From the NCBI GenBank assembly GCA_035275065.1, contig DATENM010000087.1, positions 1 through 64,000 of the forward strand: DNA of 64,000 bases, given 5' to 3'. Under the pieces are notes generated by a model. The model did not search any database and was not told the origin of the DNA. It worked only from the letters and a program-made list of their open reading frames with translations. Both the position numbers and the translations under genes were made by a program. The stretch comes from Blastocatellia bacterium. Lineage in GTDB: Bacteria; Acidobacteriota; Blastocatellia; UBA7656. Below, in pieces: positions 33,877 through 42,963 of this stretch (the first letter of the stretch is position 1; every line of letters starts with the position of its first letter).

Positions 33877-34854
33877 ATGTCATTCCGTTCTGTGTTCCTT
33901 GCCATCGTCATTGGATTTGCGTTGATCGTCGCCGCCTTCCTGATTAACCGCCAGCGACCGAAGGTCGAGACTGACCAGCCCGAAGCGGCGCTCGTCCGCG
34001 CCTCAGGCAAGTGCGCCGAGTGCCATACTCAGCAGCAGTATTCCGTCGTTCACGAATACGAGATGAGCCGCCACGCTCAGAAAGGCGTCAGTTGCCTGGA
34101 CTGCCACCAGCCGGCAGACAACCAGCAGCGCCAGGATCATCACGGCTTCGTCATCACCAAACAGATGACCGCGGGCAACTGCCGCAGTTGTCACGAGGGC
34201 ACTTATCAGGAGTTCGTTCGCAGCCGTCACGCGGCGGTCTCGTGGGCGGCGGTCTACGGCGAGCAAGGCTTGTCGGCAGAGCAGGTCGCCTTCGCCGAAA
34301 AGTATCAGCCCGGCTATGCCAAGCGCCCGCCTCACCCCTTCGTCAAGCTCGAAGGGACATCGGCGATGACCAGCGGCTGCGCTCAGTGCCACAGCGTCGG
34401 GCGACCGAACGAAGATGGCACAATTGGCACCTGCACAGCCTGTCACACACGCCATACCAGCTCGGTTGAGATCGCCCGCCTGCCGCGAACCTGCACACAG
34501 TGCCACACCAGCACGCTAATCAATCGGGTCTATGACCAGGCCGAACAGGTCGTCACCAGCACGAATGAAAAAGTGCAGAACGCGCTGAACATCGTCAACG
34601 GCTTGAAGCAGGAAGGCGCGCTCGCCGGCGAGCCGTTCTCGCACCCCATTGATTTCATCTACTTCGACCTCTGGCACTATGACGGGCGCACCTCGAAGCA
34701 CGGGGCGTTCATGGGCGGCGCAGACTTCGTGCAGTGGCATGGCAATTACCCGATGCTCTACAAGACGGTCGAGCTTAAGAGCATGGCCGACGAGTTACGG
34801 AGGGGGCATGGAAAGGCTAACCCGGTGGGCGGGCCGCCACCCGCGGCTAAATGA
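33877..34854 (+). CDS. Hexaheme c-type cytochrome, HAO-like
   Basis: 325 residues. An N-terminal membrane anchor (VFLAIVIGFALIVAAFLI) holds a periplasmic domain with six CxxCH heme sites: CAECH, CLDCH, CRSCH, CAQCH, CTACH and CTQCH. Extra histidines between them are suitable as distal ligands. The C-terminal part RTSKHGAFMGGADFVQWHG resembles the hydroxylamine-oxidoreductase/multiheme nitrite reductase fold. It overlaps the next gene by 47 bases, so the two are a coupled pair. Likely an electron carrier linking a membrane quinone enzyme to a periplasmic acceptor; catalytic activity is unproven. Confidence 0.85.
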   Translation: MSFRSVFLAIVIGFALIVAAFLINRQRPKVETDQPEAALVRASGKCAECHTQQQYSVVHEYEMSRHAQKGVSCLDCHQPADNQQRQDHHGFVITKQMTAGNCRSCHEGTYQEFVRSRHAAVSWAAVYGEQGLSAEQVAFAEKYQPGYAKRPPHPFVKLEGTSAMTSGCAQCHSVGRPNEDGTIGTCTACHTRHTSSVEIARLPRTCTQCHTSTLINRVYDQAEQVVTSTNEKVQNALNIVNGLKQEGALAGEPFSHPIDFIYFDLWHYDGRTSKHGAFMGGADFVQWHGNYPMLYKTVELKSMADELRRGHGKANPVGGPPPAAK

Positions 34855-35689
34855 TCCACAGCTCTGGATCGAAGCCTTCGTGGTGTTTAATCTCGCGTGC
34901 CTGGCGCTGGACATCTACCTGGCGCACTCGACGAACGAGTTTCGTCATCAGAGCGAATACATCCCGCTCTATTTCTCGTTGGCGGCTCCGATCATCCTGC
35001 TCGTCGGGCTGATTGCCAGAGCGCGGTTCGGCTATGCGGCGGTGTGGCGCGACCTGGGCTATCTGGTCGGCTGGGCGGCGATTATCATCGGCATCACCGG
35101 CGTCGTGCTGCACCTCGACAGCCGCTTCTTCTACGAGCGCACGGTCAAGAGCCTGACTTACGCCGCGCCCTTCGCGGCCCCGCTCGCCTACACCGGCGTG
35201 GGGTTGTTGTTGTTGTTAAACCGCATGGTGACGGCGGGCACGATGGCCTGGGCTTACTGGGTGCTGTTGCTGGCGCTCGGCGGCTTTGCCGGCAACTTCA
35301 TCTTCAGCCTGACCGACCATGCGACGAATGGCTTTTTTCACCCGATTGAATGGCTGCCGGTCGCGAGCAGCGCCTTTGCGGTGAGCTTCCTGCTGGTGCC
35401 GTTCTTCGTCCGCGTCGGTCGCCGCTTCCTCGGTCTCTGTGCGCTGGTTTTGCTGGCCCAGGCCGCCATCGGCATACTGGGCTTTCTGCTGCACGGGCTG
35501 GCAGACTTGCATGGGCCGTCGGCGAGTATGTTTCAAAACGTTGTGCATGGCGCGCCGCCGTTCGCTCCGCTGTTATTGCCGAATCTTGTGGTGCTGGCGC
35601 TGATCGCGCTGTGGGTGCTGAGCAAGTTTCTCGAAGAAAACGGCGTCCTGCCGACTGCCGAGCCTGCCGAGGTAGAACAACAGAGCTGA
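34808..35689 (+). CDS. Polytopic membrane partner of the hexaheme cytochrome
   Basis: 293 residues. ATG at 34808 has GGAGGGGG upstream and overlaps the cytochrome gene. About seven hydrophobic helices are visible (for example AAPIILLVGLIARARFGYAA, LALGGFAGNFIFSL, LPNLVVLALIALWVLSKF). Histidines at helix edges (LHLDSRF, DHATNGFFHP, HGLADLHG) could ligate heme or interact with quinone, but no cytochrome b signature is certain. Its position implies that it passes electrons to or from the multiheme protein. I do not recognise the family name. C-terminal tail is acidic. Confidence 0.75.
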   Translation: MERLTRWAGRHPRLNDPQLWIEAFVVFNLACLALDIYLAHSTNEFRHQSEYIPLYFSLAAPIILLVGLIARARFGYAAVWRDLGYLVGWAAIIIGITGVVLHLDSRFFYERTVKSLTYAAPFAAPLAYTGVGLLLLLNRMVTAGTMAWAYWVLLLALGGFAGNFIFSLTDHATNGFFHPIEWLPVASSAFAVSFLLVPFFVRVGRRFLGLCALVLLAQAAIGILGFLLHGLADLHGPSASMFQNVVHGAPPFAPLLLPNLVVLALIALWVLSKFLEENGVLPTAEPAEVEQQS

Positions 35690-35735
35690 GTGTGATAGGC
35701 TACGCGCCTCTGGTTCGTCGTCCAGAGGTGCAGTC

Positions 35736-38700
35736 ATTTCGGCCTACATCTTCATCTCACACGCCAGCAGCGACGACCCTTTCGTCAAAGAGCTTCGCGA
35801 TGCACTCGAAGCTCACAGCTTGCCGGTCTGGGTTGATTCGCGCAAGCTGCGCGGCGGTGCCAAGCTCGCCCCTGAAATCAACGCCGCCATCGAGCAGGCA
35901 CGGCAGGTCATCGTCGTGTTCAGCCCCGACACAGTCAACTCGCCCTGGGTGCGCAAAGAGATCAGCAAGGCGCTCGAAGTCGAGCGAGAGAAGAAGGATG
36001 CCGGCTACCGCGTCATCCCGCTGCTGCTACCGGGCATCAAGCCTGCGGCGCTCGATAACTGGTTCGATGAGCAGCCGGTCGCCATCCCGGTCGAGCTCAG
36101 AACCGGCGCGGTCAGCGAAGCTCTACCACAGATACTCGCAGCGCTCGGCGAACAGTTGCCTGATGACCGTCAGCCCGCGCCGGAGCCGCCAGCTCACGCG
36201 GTCGCTGAGCTTAAATTGAAGTTGAAGCAGGCCAGCATCGAAAAAATCAGCGAGGGCAAGTGGCGAGTCCGCGCGACGGCGCAATTGATTTACGACCCGG
36301 CTGATGCGGCTCGCCCCGCCGCCGAAAGCGCCGAGTTCCAATTCACTGCGCCGCTCGGCCCGATTGAAACCGACGAGCTGCGCTGGTATCTGGAAGAGTA
36401 TTACCGCTGGCCGACGAGGTTCTTCACCGAGCGCGCCAGGCGCATCGAAGCGCAACTGCCGCAGTGGGGCCGGCAGCTCTACGACGCCGCGACCGTCGCG
36501 CAGTCGGCGCGCGACTTGATGGCCGATTGGCAGCAGTCGGCAGACGGCATCGAGCGGCGCTTTTCGATCTTCGTTGACAGCCGCTTGATCGAAGGCAGCA
36601 ATGAGGCTGAACAGGCCGCCGCCAACGAAGCCGCCAGCGCCCTGCTCGCCTTGCCGTGGGAGCTGATGCATGACGAGCGCAGCTTTCTCTTTCAAGGCAA
36701 AAACGCCGTCTGCGTGCGCCGCTGCTTGCCGAAGCAGCGCGCCCTGCCTGCCGTCGCGTCGAGCCTGCCCATTCGCATCCTGCTCGTTAGCCCACGCCCC
36801 GAAGACGAGCGCGCCCCCTACATCGACCATCGCATCAGCGCCCGCCCACTGGTTGCGGCCATCGAATCGCTGGGTGAGCTGGCCGAGCTAACGGCGCTCG
36901 ACCCGCCGACCTTGCCCGCATTGCGCCAGGCGTTGCGAAAGGCGGAACATCCGTTCGACGTGATTCATTTCGATGGTCATGGCGTTTATGACCGGCAGCG
37001 CGGGCTAGGCGCGCTCTGCTTTGAAGACCCGAAAGACAGCGACAAGTCGGAGAAACGCGCCAGCCAGTTGATTGATGCGGAAGAGCTGGCGGCGCTGGTC
37101 AGAGAACACCGCATCCCGCTGGTCTTCCTCGAAGCCTGCCAGAGCGCGGCGGAAGCGAAACCATCGGCTTCGGTCGCGGCAAAGCTGCTCGATGAAGGCG
37201 TCACGTCGGTCGTGGCGATGACGCATAGCGTGCTGGTCGAAACCGCGCGGCGATTTGTGACGGCCTTCTATGGTGAGCTGGCCGAGGGCAAACGTATCGG
37301 CACGGCCATGCTGACCGGGCAACAGACGTTGTACGACGACGACTTTCGCTTTCAGGTGATGGGCGCGGGCGAGCTGCGGCTCAAAGACTGGTTCGTGCCG
37401 GTGCTGTATCAGGAAGAGAATGACCCGCGCCTGATTACTCATCTGCTGCCCGAAGAGAGCAAGAGACTACACCAGCAGCGACGGCGGCTGAGCCTCGGCG
37501 CGCTGCCCGAACCGCCGGCGCACAGCTTCGTCGGGCGCAGCCGCGACTTGCTGAAGCTGGAGCGCATGCTTGCAAACACCGAGCAGCGTTACGTGGTGGT
37601 GCGCGGGCGCGGCGGCGAAGGCAAGACGACGCTAGCGGTGGAATTGGCGCGCTGGCTGGTCGAGACGCGCCGATTCGAGCGCGCCGCCTTTGTCAGTCTG
37701 GAAGAATACTCCGACGCGCGCGGCGTGCTGATCAAGCTGGGGCAGCAGCTCTTGCCCGAAGGCGAGAAGTGGCACGTCGGTGACAGTGCGGAAGAATTCA
37801 AGCAAGGCCGGCTCGAAGTCGAGCGCGCGCTACGTGACCGGCGGACGATCATCGTGCTGGACAACATGGAGAGCGTGCTGCCTGACCCGGGGACGCGGGG
37901 ACGCGGTGACACGGAGACGCGGCGAGATGATGCTGCGCTCAAAGAAATCTTCGACCTTTGCGCCGCCATGCTCGACGGCGGGCCGTCGACGCGGCTGATC
38001 TTTACTTCGCGCGAGCCGCTGCCGGAGCCGTTTGCGCCCGTCGCTCGCACCGCCGAATTGCGCGAGCTTGATCCCAACGACGCCATCGAGCTGGTCAGCC
38101 AGGTGATGAAGCGCGAGGGGCTGGAGCCGAAGCACGACGACGCCGGCAACACGCCGACAGAGGTCGCAGAGCTGGTCGAAGCGGTCGGCTGCCACGCGCG
38201 GGCGCTGGCGCTGCTGGCGCGCGAGATCGCTATTCAAGGAGTGAGCGCGACGACCGGCAACGTACAGCGGCTGATGGAAGAGTTGGAGCGCAAGCATCCG
38301 GGCGAGCGCGAGAATTCGCTCTATGCCAGCGTCGAACTCTCGCTGCGCCGCCTGCCTCCCGAAATGCGGCAGCAGATCAAACCGCTAGGCGTCTTTCACG
38401 GCGGTGCAAATCTGATGGTGCTGCCTTACGTGCTTGGGGTTGATAAGGAAATTTCGCTCGATATTGGCCGGGGGCTCATCGAAGTCGGACTGGCGGAAGC
38501 GATGCCTTACGGCCACTTGCGGCTCGACCCGGCGCTGCCGCCTTACCTGCTGCGCGACCTCGGCGAAGCGGAGCAAGAAGCGGCACGCTCGCGCCGGGCG
38601 GAAGCGATGCTGGAGTTGACGCGGTTTCTATATGAGCAACACTTTCAGGATGCCGAGTTATCGGCTCGGCTGACGCTGCTGGAACTGCCCAACCTGATGG

Positions 38701-40124
38701 CGCTCCTCGATTGGATCAAGGAGCGCGCGACGCCGGAAGAAGTGATTGATCTGGCGCAAAGTCTGGAAGCGCTGCTCGCTCACCTGGGTCGTTCACAGGC
38801 GCTCGCCCGTGCGACTCATGCGCGCGAAGGGGCCGCGCTCCGGCTGGATCAAGAGGACTCGTGGAGCCATGCCCGCTACCTGGCCGAAAGCGCGAAGATT
38901 GACCGGCAGCTGGAAGGTGGCCAGTTGCCCGCCGCTTACGAGGCAGCGCAACAACTGCTTGAGCGGTCGCTGGAAGCAGGGAAAGCGGCGTATTCGGGGG
39001 CGAGCTATGACATCGCAATGACGCATTTCAGATTTGGGAGAGTGCTAAAGCAGGGCGGAGAGGCCAAAGCCGCCATCGGGCCGCTCGGTGAGGCGCAGCG
39101 GCGTTTCCAGGCGCTCGCCGATGCGGGGAACACTGCCGCCGCAAGGATGGCCTCGACAGCGATTACCGAAACGGCGGATTGCCTGAGTGATTTAGGACGA
39201 TTAGATGAAGCAACGGCGGCTTACCAGGAGGCCATCGGGCGTTTTGAGAAACTTGATGATAGAAGAGGGATGGCCGTCAACAAAGGCAACCTCGGCACAG
39301 TCCGAATGCTGCAAGAGCGGTATCAGGAGGCGCTGGCGGCTTTCACCGAAGCGCGCTTGAGCTTTGAAAGTCTGGGCGACCCGGGACACGTCGCCATCTA
39401 CTGGCATCAGATCGGAGTAGTACACCGCCAAGCCGAGCAATTTGAACAGGCGGAGTCCGCTTACCGGCAATCGCTGGCAATCGAGGTGCGGGAGAAGAAC
39501 CTTGCGGGTGAGGCCGCCAGCCTGGGCGAGCTAGGCAATCTGTATGACCAGATGGGGCGGCTAGAAGAGGCGGTGAAATGCCACCGGCAGGCGGCGGATA
39601 TTGACGTCAGGTTGCAAGATCAGAAGAATGAAGGGTTAGACCGCAACAACCTGGCCAATACACTCATCAAGCTGAAACATTACGACGAAGCCCGCCGCGA
39701 GCTGATGCGCGCCATCGAGTGCAAGCAGCCTTACGGCCACGCTGCCACACCGTGGACAACGTGGGATATTCTCCACGACCTTGAGCAGGCCACCGGTGAT
39801 CAGCAGGCCGCCGCCGAGGCGCGGCAGCGGGCGATGGAAGCTTACTTGGCTTACCGGCGTGATGGCGGGCAGAGTTATGAATGGGGCGCGCAATGGTGCG
39901 CCTCTGTCGCCGAGGCGATTGCGCAGGGAGAGACAACCGCGCTGGTACAGCAACTAACTGAATATCTGAAAACACAAGCTGGCCCCAGAGGCAAAGCGAT
40001 GATTCCCAAGCTGCAAGCCATCCTCAACGGCTCGCGCGATGTGGCACTGGCTGACGATCCGGCATTGTTTTATCAGGATGCGGTGGAGTTGAGATTGCGG
40101 CTGGAATCACTGGGTGCGAGTTGA
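35736..40124 (+). CDS. TIR-CHAT-STAND NTPase-TPR protein, possible conflict/defence protein
   Basis: About 1,460 residues. The N-terminal TIR domain (YIFISHASSDDPFVKELRDA, then SPWVRKEISKALE with the conserved W/E) is a candidate NAD-cleaving domain. The CHAT caspase-like protease follows, with likely catalytic His415 in HFDGHG and Cys468 in LEACQSA. An NB-ARC/STAND ATPase has Walker A GRGGEGKTT (Lys630) and Walker B TIIVLDNMES. The C-terminal third is TPR-like (ALAAFTEARLSFESLGD, AVKCHRQAADIDVRLQD). The frame has no ATG, GTG, TTG or CTG between the stop at 35673-35675 and TTG at 35820, which would cut off the first TIR strand. I place the start at ATT 35736, preceded by AGAGGTG. An octamer-repeat array is inserted in frame at 37887-37928. 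Ends 15 bases before a large palindrome. Confidence 0.85.
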   Translation: MSAYIFISHASSDDPFVKELRDALEAHSLPVWVDSRKLRGGAKLAPEINAAIEQARQVIVVFSPDTVNSPWVRKEISKALEVEREKKDAGYRVIPLLLPGIKPAALDNWFDEQPVAIPVELRTGAVSEALPQILAALGEQLPDDRQPAPEPPAHAVAELKLKLKQASIEKISEGKWRVRATAQLIYDPADAARPAAESAEFQFTAPLGPIETDELRWYLEEYYRWPTRFFTERARRIEAQLPQWGRQLYDAATVAQSARDLMADWQQSADGIERRFSIFVDSRLIEGSNEAEQAAANEAASALLALPWELMHDERSFLFQGKNAVCVRRCLPKQRALPAVASSLPIRILLVSPRPEDERAPYIDHRISARPLVAAIESLGELAELTALDPPTLPALRQALRKAEHPFDVIHFDGHGVYDRQRGLGALCFEDPKDSDKSEKRASQLIDAEELAALVREHRIPLVFLEACQSAAEAKPSASVAAKLLDEGVTSVVAMTHSVLVETARRFVTAFYGELAEGKRIGTAMLTGQQTLYDDDFRFQVMGAGELRLKDWFVPVLYQEENDPRLITHLLPEESKRLHQQRRRLSLGALPEPPAHSFVGRSRDLLKLERMLANTEQRYVVVRGRGGEGKTTLAVELARWLVETRRFERAAFVSLEEYSDARGVLIKLGQQLLPEGEKWHVGDSAEEFKQGRLEVERALRDRRTIIVLDNMESVLPDPGTRGRGDTETRRDDAALKEIFDLCAAMLDGGPSTRLIFTSREPLPEPFAPVARTAELRELDPNDAIELVSQVMKREGLEPKHDDAGNTPTEVAELVEAVGCHARALALLAREIAIQGVSATTGNVQRLMEELERKHPGERENSLYASVELSLRRLPPEMRQQIKPLGVFHGGANLMVLPYVLGVDKEISLDIGRGLIEVGLAEAMPYGHLRLDPALPPYLLRDLGEAEQEAARSRRAEAMLELTRFLYEQHFQDAELSARLTLLELPNLMALLDWIKERATPEEVIDLAQSLEALLAHLGRSQALARATHAREGAALRLDQEDSWSHARYLAESAKIDRQLEGGQLPAAYEAAQQLLERSLEAGKAAYSGASYDIAMTHFRFGRVLKQGGEAKAAIGPLGEAQRRFQALADAGNTAAARMASTAITETADCLSDLGRLDEATAAYQEAIGRFEKLDDRRGMAVNKGNLGTVRMLQERYQEALAAFTEARLSFESLGDPGHVAIYWHQIGVVHRQAEQFEQAESAYRQSLAIEVREKNLAGEAASLGELGNLYDQMGRLEEAVKCHRQAADIDVRLQDQKNEGLDRNNLANTLIKLKHYDEARRELMRAIECKQPYGHAATPWTTWDILHDLEQATGDQQAAAEARQRAMEAYLAYRRDGGQSYEWGAQWCASVAEAIAQGETTALVQQLTEYLKTQAGPRGKAMIPKLQAILNGSRDVALADDPALFYQDAVELRLRLESLGAS
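37887..37928 (+). repeat. GACGCGG octamer array inside a coding region, copy 5
   Basis: GGACGCGG, GGACGCGG, TGACACGG and AGACGCGG units lie in frame in the TIR-CHAT-STAND gene, encoding GTRGRGDTETRRDD just after the Walker B strand. The same octamers are otherwise intergenic. It appears as an extra low-complexity loop in the ATPase domain. Confidence 0.75.
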
Positions 40125-40139
40125 ATCTTCTCAGAGCGT

Positions 40140-40311
40140 GTTTTGGAATTTTAAGCTCCGTAGGAGCGCGATGTTTATAGAATGCCAGGCAGCTATTTCA
40201 TCAAGCTCCGTAGGAGCGAAATGTCGACATTTCGCTCCTACGGAGCTTGATTTTCATGACTTGTCTCCATCTATAAACATTGTGTGCCTACGGCACTGAG
40301 AATTTCAAAAC
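40140..40311. repeat. Nested palindrome with a perfect 52-bp core
   Basis: 40200-40251 is a perfect palindrome centred on the GTCGAC at 40223-40228, with arms made of AGCTCCGTAGGAGCGAAATG. It is flanked by a second, imperfect inverted pair: 40140-40180 (carrying AAGCTCCGTAGGAGCGCGAT) and 40271-40311 (CTATAAACAT...). The structure lies 15 bases after the TIR-CHAT gene stop and before the convergent rsgA stop. It could form cruciforms or serve as a terminator for both genes. Similar GCTCCGTAGGAGC repeats are widespread bacterial interspersed repeats. Confidence 0.8.
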
Positions 40312-40333
40312 ATACTTTCAAAGACCTCTGCCA

Positions 40334-41404
40334 TCATCCGCGTTTCGGCTTCATGCGGTTGAAGGTTTTGTGAATCCGCTTGTCGCGCTCTTTGCGGCTC
40401 TGTTGCAAGCGCACGTCAGTGCGCGCTTCCAGGAACTCAAGCTCCTTTTGAATCTTCTTGTAATTCTCCAGGCGGCTCGCTGACAACGTGCCTGAGGCAA
40501 TCGCCGCTTTCACCGCACAATTCGGCTCGCGCTCGTGGCTGCAATCCGAGAAACGACAATCACCAGCCAACTCTTCAATATCCGCGAAGCTGTCGGTCAA
40601 GCCTTCGCCGGCTTCCCACAACTGCAACTCGCGCATGCCCGGCGTGTCAATCAACAGGCCGCCCGCCGGCAGCACGATCAATTCGCGATGCACCGTCGTG
40701 TGCCTTCCCTTGCTGTCTTCTTCGCGCACGTCCTGTGTCTTTTGCCGCTCTTCGCCCAACAGCCGGTTAATCAACGTAGACTTGCCGACGCCGCTTGAGC
40801 CGAGAAACGCAATCGTCTTGCCGACGCCGAGATAATCTTCGAGCGGCTCGATGCCTTCGCCACGCTTGGCGCTGATCGCATGAATCGGCGTGCCGAGCGC
40901 CACCGGCTCGACTTCGCGCAGGCAGGCTTCGACGTCTTTCGCCAGGTCGGCTTTGCTCAGGATAATGACCGGGCGAGCGCCGCTCTCGAAGGCGAGGATC
41001 AGGTAACGCTCGATGCGCCGCAGGTTGTAGTTGTTGTCGAGGCCGACGACCAGAAAGACCGTGTCAATGTTGGTGGCGACGATCTGTTCTTCGCTGGTTT
41101 CGCCCGCCGCCTTGCGCGAGAACTTGCTGGTGCGCGGCAGCACCGCTTCGATCACGGCGCGGCCTTCGTTCGGCAGCCTGGAGATGGCTACCCAGTCGCC
41201 GACCGCCGGAAAACCTTCACGCCCATGCGCTTCGTAACGCAGCTTGCCGCGCACCTCTGCGAGCAATTCGTCGCGCTCGGTCATCACGCGGTAGAGGCCC
41301 TGATATTCGAGGGCAACGCGCGCCGCCTCGGCGCCGCGCTCGCGGTGCGGCGCGAAGGCGCTGTCGAAATGCGCATTCCAGCCGAGCGTTTCCAGGGCGG
41401 TCAT
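40334..41404 (-). CDS. rsgA: Ribosome small subunit-dependent GTPase A
   Basis: 356 residues. RsgA is a circularly permuted GTPase that helps mature the 30S subunit. The N-terminal OB fold (GDWVAISRL) is followed by G4 IILSKADL, the P-loop GSSGVGKSTLINRL (permuted order) and G3 DTPGMREL. The C-terminal zinc site CRFSDCSHEREPNCAV is complete. Start at 41404 (MTALETLGWNAHF) avoids overlap with enolase, whose stop is 8 bases away, and is the natural family start. Probably cotranscribed with eno. Confidence 0.93.
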   Translation of the reverse strand: MTALETLGWNAHFDSAFAPHRERGAEAARVALEYQGLYRVMTERDELLAEVRGKLRYEAHGREGFPAVGDWVAISRLPNEGRAVIEAVLPRTSKFSRKAAGETSEEQIVATNIDTVFLVVGLDNNYNLRRIERYLILAFESGARPVIILSKADLAKDVEACLREVEPVALGTPIHAISAKRGEGIEPLEDYLGVGKTIAFLGSSGVGKSTLINRLLGEERQKTQDVREEDSKGRHTTVHRELIVLPAGGLLIDTPGMRELQLWEAGEGLTDSFADIEELAGDCRFSDCSHEREPNCAVKAAIASGTLSASRLENYKKIQKELEFLEARTDVRLQQSRKERDKRIHKTFNRMKPKRG

Positions 41405-41411
41405 GACTTCG

Positions 41412-42743
41412 TCACTTCTTCGCCGCGTTGCGCGCCGGGCGCTTGCCGAAGCGCTCGACGTCGACGCTGGTAAAGGCATTGAAGCCGGCGAAGCGCGCCG
41501 CCGCGCCCAGCTCTTCTTCGATGCGCAGCAACTGGTTGTACTTGGCGACGCGGTCGGTGCGCGACGCCGAGCCGGTCTTGATCTGGCCGGCGTTGGTCGC
41601 CACCGCCAGGTCGGCGATAAAGGTGTCTTCGGTTTCGCCCGAGCGGTGCGAGATCACCGACGTGTAGCCGTGCGTCTTCGCCAGCTCAATCGTGTCGAGC
41701 GTTTCCGTGAGCGAGCCGATCTGGTTGACCTTGATGAGAATCGAATTAGCGGCCTTCTCTCTGATGCCGCGCGACAGGTAGGCCACGTTGGTCACGAACA
41801 GATCATCGCCGACCAGTTGCACGCGGTCGCCAAGCTCTGCGGTCAACGTCGCCCACCCTCGCCAGTCGGATTCCGCAAGCCCGTCTTCGATAGAAACAAT
41901 CGGGTACTTGCTCACCCAATCACTGTAGAGCCGCACCATCTCGTCTGCACTCTTGCGCTCGCCGGACGATTTCTTGAAGACGTAAGCGCCATCCGTATAG
42001 AACTCGCTCGACGCCGCATCGAGCGCCAGGGCGATTTGCTCGCCGGCTTTGTAGCCCGCATTCGCGATGGCTTCGAGGATGGATTCAATGGCCTCTTCGT
42101 TCGATTTCACGTTCGGCGCGAAGCCGCCCTCGTCGCCCACCGAAGTTGAGTAACCGCGCTTCTTCAGAACCGACTTGAGCGCGTGAAAGACTTCGACGCC
42201 GGCGCGCAAGCCTTCCGAAAACGACGCGAAGCCCGCCGGCACGATCATGAACTCTTGCAGGTCGACATTATTGTCGGCGTGCGCGCCGCCATTGACGATG
42301 TTCATCAGCGGCACAGGCAAGGTGCGCCCGCCGACGCCGCCCAGGTAAGCGTAGAGCGGCACGCCGAGCGCGTCCGCCGCCGCCCGCGCCGTCGCTAGCG
42401 ACACGGCAAGGATGCTGTTAGCGCCGAGCTTGCGCTTGTTCGAGGTCTGGTCGGCTTGAATCATCGCCAGATCGATATCGGCCTGCATCAGCGCGTCGCG
42501 CCCGACGATCAACTTGGCGATTTGCGTGTTGATGTTGGCGACGGCCTTGCTGACGCCTTTGCCGAGGTAACGCTTCTTGTCGCCGTCGCGCAGCTCAAGC
42601 GCTTCGTTCTCGCCGGTCGAAGCGCCCGACGGCACCGCCGCACGCCCGATGATGCCGCTTACGAGTGTCACTTCTGCTTCGACTGTTGGGTTGCCGCGTG
42701 AATCCAGAATCTCCCTTGCAGTTACTCGCTCGATCACCGTCAT
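41412..42743 (-). CDS. eno: Enolase
   Basis: 443 residues. Converts 2-phosphoglycerate to phosphoenolpyruvate. N terminus IERVTAREILDSRGNPTVEA; substrate loop PSGASTGENEALELRDGD; catalytic Glu/Lys region with VGDEGGFAPN; metal ligands in VSIEDGLAESDW and LVGDDLFVTN; SHRSGETED near the C terminus. All typical residues appear present, and the length is slightly above the usual 430. It is immediately upstream of rsgA on the same strand. Confidence 0.97.
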   Translation of the reverse strand: MTVIERVTAREILDSRGNPTVEAEVTLVSGIIGRAAVPSGASTGENEALELRDGDKKRYLGKGVSKAVANINTQIAKLIVGRDALMQADIDLAMIQADQTSNKRKLGANSILAVSLATARAAADALGVPLYAYLGGVGGRTLPVPLMNIVNGGAHADNNVDLQEFMIVPAGFASFSEGLRAGVEVFHALKSVLKKRGYSTSVGDEGGFAPNVKSNEEAIESILEAIANAGYKAGEQIALALDAASSEFYTDGAYVFKKSSGERKSADEMVRLYSDWVSKYPIVSIEDGLAESDWRGWATLTAELGDRVQLVGDDLFVTNVAYLSRGIREKAANSILIKVNQIGSLTETLDTIELAKTHGYTSVISHRSGETEDTFIADLAVATNAGQIKTGSASRTDRVAKYNQLLRIEEELGAAARFAGFNAFTSVDVERFGKRPARNAAKK

Positions 42744-42963
42744 TGATTGATGGCCTCCATGAATATTTCGGCGGCGCGCTCAGACAGCGGCGCGCCGCAT
42801 AAGATAGACCGGCAAGTATAACCCAGCCCCGCGAGCTTGCGAAAGCTTTGCGCCGGTCGCTATAGTTTGCCATTTCGTGAGCGCAAGCTATGGGCTTGCG
42901 TGGCTGATCTTGAATGATTACTTTGTATAAAGAAGGAGCGCGCTTTCAAGCGCACGACACCCG

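Noticed and set aside
35350..36219. Plus-strand frame overlapping the TIR domain start
   Set aside because: Its translation is low-complexity Ser/Arg; the TIR motif lies in the other frame. It remains relevant only as the frame of GTG 35728 in the start-codon question.
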